Assembly: GCA_033675545.1 (NCBI GenBank)
Contig: JAWDGP010002021.1
Coordinates: forward strand, 62,001 to 126,000
Reading direction: 5' to 3'
Length of the DNA stretch: 64,000 nt
From: Elysia crispata
Taxonomy: Eukaryota > Mollusca > Gastropoda > Plakobranchidae
The notes beneath the pieces were generated by a model that searched no databases, had not been told where the DNA came from, and saw only the letters and a program-made list of their open reading frames with translations. The first letter of the stretch is position 1. Every line of letters begins with the position of its first letter. This document shows, one piece after another, positions 57,101-64,000 of this stretch. Made by a program: the position numbers and the translations under genes.

Positions 57101-60100
57101 TCTTCAGTCAAAACAATGAGTGTCCACAGATCGGCATTGCTATCAATGTGAAAAAACTAAAACAAATACCTATGTACTTTAGTATCAAATGATGGACCCA
57201 ACAACACTGAAATGGCATCAAGGTTAGCGCAAGCAAAAAGTTGATTGAAAAAGAATGAAATCAATACCAACAAATCTCGATTCTCACCAAGAAGCGCCCT
57301 GGAGTGCTATGTTGAACCCATTCTGATGTATGGATGCAAGGCCTGGACAATTACAATACAGTTACAAAAGAAACTGGAGGCAATAGAAATGTGGTTCCTA
57401 CAGAGAATGCTACAAATCTCATGGACTGCAAAGAAATCAAATGAAACAGTCTTACAAGAAGCTAACACTCGTAAATAAAACACGCTAACACGAACCAACC
57501 TTTTTTGGCCATGTGATGAGAATAGATAAACTAGAACTTATAGTTGACAACTTGAATGGTCGAAGGAAAATGCAGCAGGGGAGAATTGTGAAAAGATGTT
57601 GGATGAACTAACAAAGTGGCTCAAAGTAGGACGAGTGTCAGATGCAATGAAAGCAACAAGGAATAGAGATGTGTAGAAGGTCATGATCACCTACGCTGAA
57701 GAGCGTAGTGCCTGTTTGATTGAGACAAACATTGTGCTGAGTTTGTCATCTTTTACTTATTTTTATTCACCTGAATCTGCTGGAGGGTTTTTCTAAGATC
57801 TTCACAATTGTTTGAATAAATAAAAAAAAAAAATATTGGCTAATCCTGTTTCCTATACATGAAATCCCAGGGTGTGTTAGAGATTTTATTATGACAATTA
57901 GCGGCATAAAGGTGTGTGTGTATTGAAGTCTGATACTGAATCTTCATCACTATTAAGCATTTTTATCACTGTTTGCACCTACTAGCCAAAGTTTTAATCT
58001 TTCCCATTTTTTCAAAATTGAAAATGGTACTCCTAATTTAAAGAATTTTATTTTTGAAAGCAGCTAGCTCTAATCCTCTGTACTTGAAAAAAATGCTTCA
58101 TTCAAACTATCTGTTATTGATCAATTGTTATGATGGTAAAGACGAGTTCATTCCAGGTATACGCACTGAGCTTAAGGGGTGATTATATTAAATTTTTTTC
58201 CTTGCGGGAAAGGTGATAGAAAAATTTTCACATTTGCTTCTTTGCTGAATCTTTCAAAGTTCATTTACATCTAATTCCTGTGTTTTTGCATTAATTATTT
58301 GCACAATTTAGTTTTTTATTTATTTTTAAAGAGTTCTATTTACAGTCTTACTGTCAATGTCTTTCTAGTTGTTGCATGTTGCTATTGGCTAGTATTTTTT
58401 TTTTCTGATATCTGGTGTTGGCCTGTATGTTCCCTATGCAGCTTTTAAAAGATTTTTCAGATTTAAGTTTAGCAAATGATTGTGATTCATATGGCCTTTA
58501 AAAAAAAAAATGCACCTCTTCAATACTGTCTTTTCATCTTCATTTCTTAGGAAAAGCAGAGGGCCCTCCTAGATCTGGTTTCTGCAAGATATGTGATGCA
58601 TATATAACCGTCAGAGACCACCATTGTGTGTGGTAAGTAAAGTTGTTTTTCACTAGTCCACCCATGAACAAGAAAAATGAGTGAAAAAAAAAAGATATTA
58701 AATGTCTTTAACTATAAAAAAAGCATTTTTCCAGTAATTATGCAGGATGTAAACTTGTAAGATGGTTTGAATTTATGTATGTCATGAGTCTCTCCCAGGC
58801 ATATATATTCTTGGTTTTTATAAAGTGTTAAGGTTGTCTTTTTCAGACTATGACATTGTAGCTGGCTTACTTTAATTTATTTTCCTGTGACTTTTTTGAG
58901 TGAACCTATATACTCTGGCCATTTGCCAGAGCACATTAGTGTTTTCGAGATTTTTTCCTGGAGCCAGCAGCTTGTAGCAGGTAGATCTGCTCTGGAAAGC
59001 TGCTGCTAAACCAGTCTAACATTCAGAATGAATACTGAAGCTGCAAAAAAGGTGATATGATATTTAATAAGCCACAGAAGCTTGATACAGATATTGAACT
59101 GGCAGTTGAGATTTTTAGGCTTAGAAATAGATCTAATGATCAGAGAGAAGTTGTGCTTATGCAATACCATAGAAAGTGATGAAATTAAGGTGTTATGGAT
59201 TATTCGTATAAAGACAAATCCAACAATAGATTGACATCCATGCCTTTATTCTGTGACCGCTCAAGCCAACCGGCTCTTTAGGAAGAGACGTATACAACAG
59301 GAAGATTACAAGGCAAACTATTCTTAAGACAGTCATAAGGAACATAACAATTATAAAGGGGCACAACAGTGATGAGTCATAACTACAGCAATTAAAGTAT
59401 TAGACAGTTATGTCCCATTCATTACAGGTGTCACTGCCAGTAAAATGTAAATCTGCAGTGGAAATATATTATATCTGTAAAAAGATAGAGATTGTCTGAA
59501 ATTGTTCCTCTATTTGGCAGATTTATGCTGAAGAACTTCTCTTGTCTAATTTCTATGCCTTCTAACCTTGGTATAAGTAGACAATGTAATTCCACCCTTG
59601 TCAACAGAAAGAAAAGTTACTCATGTTTTCCTTGGTTGAACTGGGCATTTATATTATTGTAAAATCCTGTCCAGTTGTAAGGCTTGACTGTTCTGCTCTG
59701 CAATTTCATGGAGATTATAAATAAAGCAAAGTGTGCTTCATATTAACTTTGGCATCGGTGGAATAAAATGTTTTTATGCAGTGCTGTGCTAGAGAAGAGA
59801 CATAGAAGAAAGGTGTTAAAACCTCTCTTTTCAAAACATGGAGCATGGAGACATCTGCAGCCTGGAAATGGCTGCTGCAGAGAAGAATAGAGCTCAAATG
59901 CAGCGGATTCAGCATGTTATAAAGTGGCAGGTAGAGAAGTGATATCTACTACTCCAAGTACACATTGAGTTGAGGAAAAGGATAAAACCTGCACTGAACC
60001 CATTCCCTAATTCATAGTGCTAACCAGTAGGCTCTGTTTTTTTTATTTAGTTGTTCTTTAAATATTCCTCCAGGATAAACACATGTATTGGAGCCAGCAA

Positions 60101-60250
60101 CCACCGCTATTTCCTGCTGGCAATGTTGATGTTTATCATCACTGGTTCGTACGCTTGTCATCTTACATTCACCACGATCTGCACACCTACCATGTACTTT
60201 GATTGGTTCTTACTGCCTAATGATTGTCGCTGGCTTTATGCAGACTTCTT
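47965..60250 (+). CDS. ZDHHC23: ZDHHC23-like palmitoyltransferase, six coding exons, 3' end not in window
   Basis: DHHC enzymes transfer palmitate from acyl-CoA to protein cysteines in membranes. Exons 47965-48116, 50687-51008, 51547-51729, 53104-53194, 58551-58632 and 60074-60250 have AG/GT borders and matching phases, giving 335 codons plus 2 bases (human ZDHHC23 about 409). The N-terminal EPLCCCEYI..GEK and CDCEALDE blocks are diagnostic of ZDHHC23. Hydrophobic spans follow in exons 2 and 3, then DHHCVWINTCIG..NH and another span. Catalytic Asp272, His273 and Cys275 are present. Against human, the first CxxC of the cysteine-rich domain is missing, the His of HC is Phe260 and a later Cys is Tyr267, so one zinc site is lost and the other kept. 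A missed exon could explain only the CxxC. Introns hold an RTE LINE and a minisatellite. Confidence 0.9.
48117..50686. other. ZDHHC23 intron 1
   Basis: AT-rich intron. A 63-codon frame at 48914-49105 (+) begins MTLSNCIHDYTQFMIQQF and ends KLDELLQK; it is helix-like and of unknown origin, perhaps a transposon remnant. Confidence 0.45.
50687..51008 (+). CDS. ZDHHC23: ZDHHC23 exon 2
   Basis: Acceptor TTATTTCAG, donor GTAAGT. Encodes STIDKLLSVLGDRLRVPTFF (human: a DTISDRLRIP block), then hydrophobic spans around FIVPSCLYLATLHPVMTMAV and TLFFYSWGLTSVIASYVVF. Phase 2 in, 0 out. Confidence 0.9.
51547..51729 (+). CDS. ZDHHC23: ZDHHC23 exon 3
   Basis: Acceptor TTCATCACAG, donor after ACCATG (GTATTT). 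Encodes the membrane span EILMVVTMMLTMFYFLYL followed by TRRNPDL, equivalent to the human HRAKKNPGYL step, and a basic segment. Exactly 61 codons. Confidence 0.88.
52231..52426 (-). other. Possible antisense exon in ZDHHC23 intron 3
   Basis: On the minus strand a good acceptor (TGTTTCTTCTTCAG) and a strong donor (GTAAGT) bound 196 bases that are open in one frame. The frame encodes LRVKHEKEIEEIPQLPSILP and a segment ending KNLKTGNG. No family is recognised and no partner exon was found. Confidence 0.2.
52836..52856. repeat. (TC)n microsatellite in ZDHHC23 intron 3
   Basis: Short TC run preceded by TGTC repeats. Confidence 0.85.
53104..53194 (+). CDS. ZDHHC23: ZDHHC23 exon 4 (linker)
   Basis: Acceptor ATCGACAG, donor GTAAGA, phase 0 in, 1 out. 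Encodes a Ser/Thr-rich linker ending SNVKWVDSRSGAG just before the cysteine-rich domain. In human the WCxxC of the domain follows at this point. Confidence 0.75.
53871..54447. repeat. Three-copy minisatellite, period about 197 bp, in ZDHHC23 intron 4
   Basis: Units begin at 53871, 54068 and 54266. Each holds AAACGGC(T/C)CCATA, a TTTCTCTTTCT(G/C)ATTTAACAG tract, AGAATTTTTAAATAATTTTT or a variant, and CATACTCAAGATC. Copies 1 and 2 are closer to each other than to copy 3, which diverges at its end. Confidence 0.92.
54900..55340. other. Less AT-rich segment with Ser/Thr-rich reading frames
   Basis: A frame from ATG 54976 encodes MTDSHTDNKISVELVATSRP and about 30 more residues. Another, near 55231, encodes MTSNEQQTLTIPTTPIASST and a Pro/Gln-rich tail that runs into a GT. 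Composition and codon-like structure differ from the surrounding intron. Unrecognised; possibly an old mobile-element ORF. Confidence 0.3.
56640..57725 (+). mobile_element. 5'-truncated RTE LINE in ZDHHC23 intron 4
   Basis: The same family as the copy at 15.9-19.3 kb, starting inside the RT (KRYICASLIASGHLIEYD region) and running through GVRQACLLSPDLFSLYCEI, KGLEVNREKAEVMVFSQNNE and ECYVEPILMYGCKAWTI to FFGHVMRIDKLELIV and a C-terminal block ending near 57720. Stops and frame changes are present, and the YADD box appears as YAEN. The insertion has the same orientation as the gene. Confidence 0.88.
57245..57478 (+). pseudogene. RTE LINE RT thumb region fragment
   Basis: A 77-codon frame with ALECYVEPILMYGCKAWTIT, then KKLEAIEMWFLQRMLQISWT and AKKSNETVLQEANT, a conserved RTE block just after the RT core. 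The matching stretch in the other copy is at about 18850-19025. Confidence 0.85.
58551..58632 (+). CDS. ZDHHC23: ZDHHC23 exon 5 (DHHC motif)
   Basis: Acceptor CATTTCTTAG, donor GTAAGT, phase 1 in, 2 out. Encodes GPPRSGFCKICDAYITVR, then DHHCVW. The exon border after the Trp codon's first two bases is at the same place in the protein as in human ZDHHC23, as far as I recall. Phe and Tyr replace two zinc ligands. Confidence 0.92.
58633..60073. other. ZDHHC23 intron 5
   Basis: No transposon or exon recognised. Confidence 0.55.
60074..60250 (+). CDS. ZDHHC23: ZDHHC23 exon 6
   Basis: Acceptor TTCCTCCAG, donor GTGAGT. Encodes INTCIGASNHRYFLLAML and the span FIITGSYACHLTFTTIC, ending CRWLYADF. It matches the human INSCVGESNH region and the next membrane helix. 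The final exon or exons with the last helix and C-tail were not found before 64000. Confidence 0.93.
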
Positions 60251-63109
60251 GTGAGTATTATGCATTATTTTCTTAGTAGCTTGTTTGATATTGCCATCCA
60301 CATGAAGATAATCTTAGATATCATATCTTTTTTGCTTATTTAAACTCCACACAAAGAACAGAGCTGCAAGCCATGCAATTCTGATTTCTTTTTTTATGAA
60401 TAGCATAGCGTGAACCTGATATGAAAATTCTTTGCGGGTATCTGGAATTTTACCATGAGGTGACCAAGAAGCTTAAAATAATTATCAGCAAATTCTGTAT
60501 CTTTTTTGTCCAGTCCTTTTGCAGACCTGCCATTCATTCAGATTTGATCAGAACTATTCCAATTTTTATTGAAATTTGGTTCTTTGCCAATTTATCAAAT
60601 ATGTAGGAAATATTCCCATTGTTTCAGAACTATATCTTTACTTCCAAAGTAAAAAACAATTTTTTTTTTAAAAGATCAACAAAAAGCCTTCCTGATAGGA
60701 TAAATCGGGACAGGGTATATTGTAATAATATTGGTTTTTTTTATATTTATGTTATCGGTTCCAATATCAAAATTAGTATTTTGGTTGAAATCATTCAGAA
60801 TATTGATTCTGCCCAGTTGTTTACTTCTGTGTTTCACCTTCTCTTCATCTTCTAATATCTACCACGGGACAGTTTTTTTTTGTCAAGATCTTGTCAGTTA
60901 GCAAGATCAGTTGAGAAATTCTAAATAGAACTAGAGTAAATCAAAATGACATGACCCAAGACTCTATAATTATAGGAGTATAAAAAATAAAAACAAGTAA
61001 CTTAGTCTATTAAAAGTAAAATCAAGAAATCTTATGCCAGATCTAGATCTGGATTTAGACCTAGTAGTAAAATTTCTTGTTTGGAGTCTATACCTGGATG
61101 CAAATTTTTAAATCTGCAAAAGATCTATGATTTTGATCAATTTATCTAATGAAGATTTAGATGTACGCTACAGTAGAGTAGATTATGCCCTTAAAATAAT
61201 TTATACTGTAAATTATAACCCCATAAAATATTTAGTTCAGTTTTCAAAAGCTGGATGTAGTAAAATTCATAAGGACATAAGTTTTTCAAGTCAAGTATGA
61301 AATATCTAGTGTGAAATACAGCATCAAATCTGGTCTTTTTTTCGGTAAGGATTTACCTTTTCATGTAACAATAAACCTTTTGAAGTTGTGTTATACACTT
61401 TCCACATGAGCTAGGTTGGCAGCTCTGCTCTTTGTGAGTTAATCAAATGATGCATATATACCAATACCATCCAATTTATTGAGTCTCCTAAAAGAGCATA
61501 AAGTACTTAATTTAAACTGAAAAAAGAATGGAAAGAGAGATCTTGATCTAGTCTAAGCTAGATCTTAAGATTATATAGAATTTTTCATCCTGACAGATTT
61601 AGAAGCTAAGAAAAGTTACATTTATCAGAACTGAAACAGAGCTTTACTGATCAATGAACTTTCAGCAAAGACAAAATTATGTGTATTGCTATATATATAG
61701 CTTGCATTGATGTAAATGGCAAAATTTTGGTGGGCAATTCTAACTAATATTAACATCTGCATCAATCACAGCCTGCTGTTAATGTTAAACCGTCTAAGGA
61801 TGGGTTTATTGAGATGTAAATGATGCATGAGTTGAGAGCGTGATGTGTGCAAGGTATCAGTCCTCTGCCTTTGTTGTTGGTGATTTTTGATGAACTGTCA
61901 CTTGTGTCTAGGTTGGATCAGGCCTGAGATACTCACACCTGCATTTCAGGTCTAATTTAGCTGCGAAGTTGGAATTTTCAACCCACTTTATCTCATTTAA
62001 TGAGGATTATCATCTAAGAAAGACTTTAATAGTTGAGACAGGAAAAGTGTGTTTGAAAAAAAACCGCGAAAACGGTATTTTTCTATCACAATTTTTAGCT
62101 TCTTTACAAGTCCTAATCAATGAATATTTTTTAGTTTATCTTCCCAGTTTGATTTTAAATTTGCTGTAATATCTTCATATTTAGATGATGAAAACAAAAG
62201 AAAACAAAAACACCCGTATAATTTTTACCACAGGATTTTTTGGTTTTTGACACCAGTACAATAGTTAACGTTGCTAAGCTGAGAACTAAAATGAGATGTG
62301 GCTTTTGGGGAGGCACACAGAAAACTAATGCTGTGCATGCAGAGTGATGGAACATATAGAATGCCTTTAGCTCCAAAACTTGGCTTAGAGATCCCATAAT
62401 TCACTTTGTCAGATTCCCGTAAATGTCAATTTCCAAGTTCTGTTTCAATAACTTTTTTTTTGGCATTTTTAATCTTTAATTACATTCTAACCTGTCTTGT
62501 AATCTGATACTGACATAACTATGGCTCATGATGTCACTGGTTAAGGAGATGTATATTGGGTAGGAATTGTTTTGTTTCCTGTATACTTCTCTGATTTTTT
62601 TTTCTTAAGTTTTTTGAATGGCATTGCAGTAGAATATAGTTAAATGGTTTCACCTGGGAGAGTTCTTGTGCATTGTCCTGAGTTTTTTAACATGCGCCTA
62701 ATATAATCCTGTTTAGTCTTTTGTTCTGGTGGTTAAATTCATTTTATTCAAGCCTTTTTACTTTGATTGGCATTTCTCAGTTTAAAAAATAATTTTTTTT
62801 TTTGCTTAGTTTCATCTTTTTGCCACTTTTTCTCAAGAGGGTTTGGGTAGAGCCCTGTTTTTTATGAAGTTTTCAGTTTTTCTAGCCGTGTGAGAGACTC
62901 TTTAATACCATTTCTACATTGTCAGGTTTTCATTAAGTTTCATATCAACAAATGGCAGTTGAAAAATGATATGCATAAATCCTGGATGAGGATGTCATCT
63001 ATCTTTATTCTGAATTATTTTTTTCAAATTATACGTGAAAATAGAGAGAACTCAGAAAATGTGTAGAGCTGAAGCTTGAATAGGTGTCAGCCATGTCGAC
63101 AACCCTCCC

Positions 63110-63140
<31 letters not shown>

Positions 63141-64000
63141 AAACCGGGTTGGGAGGGGAGAAGGGGCGGCAGACTACTACAGGGCTTCCAGTAAAATTGA
63201 GCAACAACCTGAAAAGACTTCATAAAAAAAACTTTCGGCTTAAGACAAAATTAGATGTGGACAAGCTGCACACAATCGACGAAAATTTGACAGCTTTCAC
63301 TGCTCAAATAAAGAAAAGAGAGAAGAAAGGTGCTATATGAATGAATTTGTATGCTGTCCACATTGCACTTCTCGTCTTGGGAGTAGCTTTGTTATACATG
63401 CATTTTGCAGCAACTGTTTGTTTTCATAAAATATTCTCATTTAGTCGTATTGGGTTAGCCTACCTTCTTGCCCAATATGTCAGTAAAGCTCCTTTCCTAA
63501 TAGTTGCAAGGGGTTCTATATTGGTTGTTTCTTCAAATATGTGCCATTCTTGTGCCTCTGATTGATTTTGTCAGATATCTGAGATCGACATCTTGTATTC
63601 TCTCCAAACTTATGAGAATGCTTTTGCTAGTCTGGTGGTAGGTTTCTTGTCCGTAAGTGAGCTTGTTCTGAACTACATTTCCGTATGGTTTTTTTTTGAC
63701 TATCTAAAGTGCTTCTAATTTTCTCTGGTAGGGACTGGGCATAAATTTAAGCATTTACAAAAATCTTTACATTTTAGTTGTAGCTGACCAATAAATTGTA
63801 TTTTACAGTAGTACCTACAACAGGCTTCTTTAGCATGTTTAATAGATCCACATGTTCAGAGTACCGTATTCCCTCCATTAGTAGCGCCATCTCTAATAAA
63901 CGCCCCCCCCCCCCCTTCCCATCCAAGCAACACTTAAAAAACACCACTTTCGAGAACAAAAGATTCTTATTAAACTCAAACTCAAAACATTTATTAAGCG
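60251..64000. other. ZDHHC23 intron 6 or 3' region, to window end
   Basis: No exon for the ZDHHC23 C-terminus was recognised. Frames at 60421-60606, 61969-62169 and 63341-63565 (+) show no family motif. Simple tracts: C then A run at about 63109-63142 and C run at 63901-63915. A frame near 63200-63340 reads RLKTKLDVDKLHTIDENL, which resembles the linker of some LINE ORFs. Confidence 0.4.
63190..63340 (+). mobile_element. Possible LINE linker fragment
   Basis: KNFRLKTKLDVDKLHTIDEN followed by LTAFTAQI resembles the segment between endonuclease and RT (K..LDv.KL.d....F...l) in RTE/SR-type LINEs. Only about 45 codons are seen, so the call is weak. Confidence 0.3.

Noticed and set aside
60421-60855. 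Frames after ZDHHC23 exon 6 as its C-terminal exon
   Set aside because: They lack the expected hydrophobic helix followed by an NxTxRE-type motif and have no acceptor in the right phase.
63341-63565. Hydrophobic 74-codon frame as a membrane protein gene
   Set aside because: No family match, no splice context, and located in AT-rich DNA where such frames are expected by chance.
1-64000. CRISPR arrays, operons or bacterial insertion sequences
   Set aside because: No regularly spaced short repeats with unique spacers, and gene structure is plainly eukaryotic with spliced exons.

Overview
The window is AT-rich animal DNA: intron-rich host genes with GT-AG introns, packed with non-LTR retrotransposons (LINEs), DNA transposons, a tRNA-derived SINE and microsatellites. 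The LINE families, and clusters of the overlapping palindromes AGATCT/TCTAGA, fit a gastropod mollusc, possibly a freshwater pulmonate. That placement is an inference from memory of such genomes and is held with low confidence.

Two host genes can be reconstructed exon by exon, and both run off an end of the window. (1) Minus strand, 26566 down to 6801: a gamma-glutamyltransferase (GGT1/GGT5 type). Nine coding exons join in frame to 471 codons plus two bases. They include a type II membrane anchor, the glutamate-binding Arg motif and the autocleavage/catalytic Gly-Thr. The C-terminal part of the small subunit lies beyond base 1 or was not recognised. (2) Plus strand, 47965 to 60250: a ZDHHC23-like protein S-acyltransferase. 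Six coding exons join in frame to 335 codons plus two bases; the last roughly 75 codons are not seen. Its cysteine-rich domain keeps the catalytic Asp-His-His-Cys and all four ligands of one zinc site, but has lost all four ligands of the other. I consider this the most interesting observation in the window.

Mobile DNA by region: 0.5-1.9 kb, an almost whole mariner with perfect 30-bp inverted ends and one in-frame stop. 3.9-4.5 kb, a worn Ty3/gypsy-like fossil. 7.4-8.3 kb, the 3' end of a CR1/Rex-like LINE. 8.8-13.3 kb, a LINE with an L1-type ORF1, split by a 468-bp pogo-like MITE. 15.9-19.3 kb, an RTE LINE split by a second CR1/Rex-like 3' end. All of these lie in GGT introns or downstream of its exons. 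In the 5' flank or first intron of GGT: 26.7-29.7 kb, a HERO-type LINE with a restriction-like endonuclease, followed at once by a tRNA-like SINE head. 30.5-32.0 kb, an unclassified tandem repeat of about 1.1 kb period, with a related copy at 39.5-40.2 kb. 32.4-33.6 kb, a third CR1/Rex-like end and a Penelope-like remnant. 35.8-38.0 kb, a truncated LINE that has lost its RT active-site segment. The ZDHHC23 introns hold a three-copy 197-bp minisatellite (53.9-54.4 kb) and a 5'-truncated RTE copy (56.6-57.7 kb).

I see no operon-like organisation, CRISPR array, rRNA gene or intact tRNA gene. The two host genes point away from the region between them (26.6-48.0 kb) and have no evident functional link. 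GGT acts on extracellular glutathione, while ZDHHC23 attaches fatty acids to cysteines of membrane-associated proteins.
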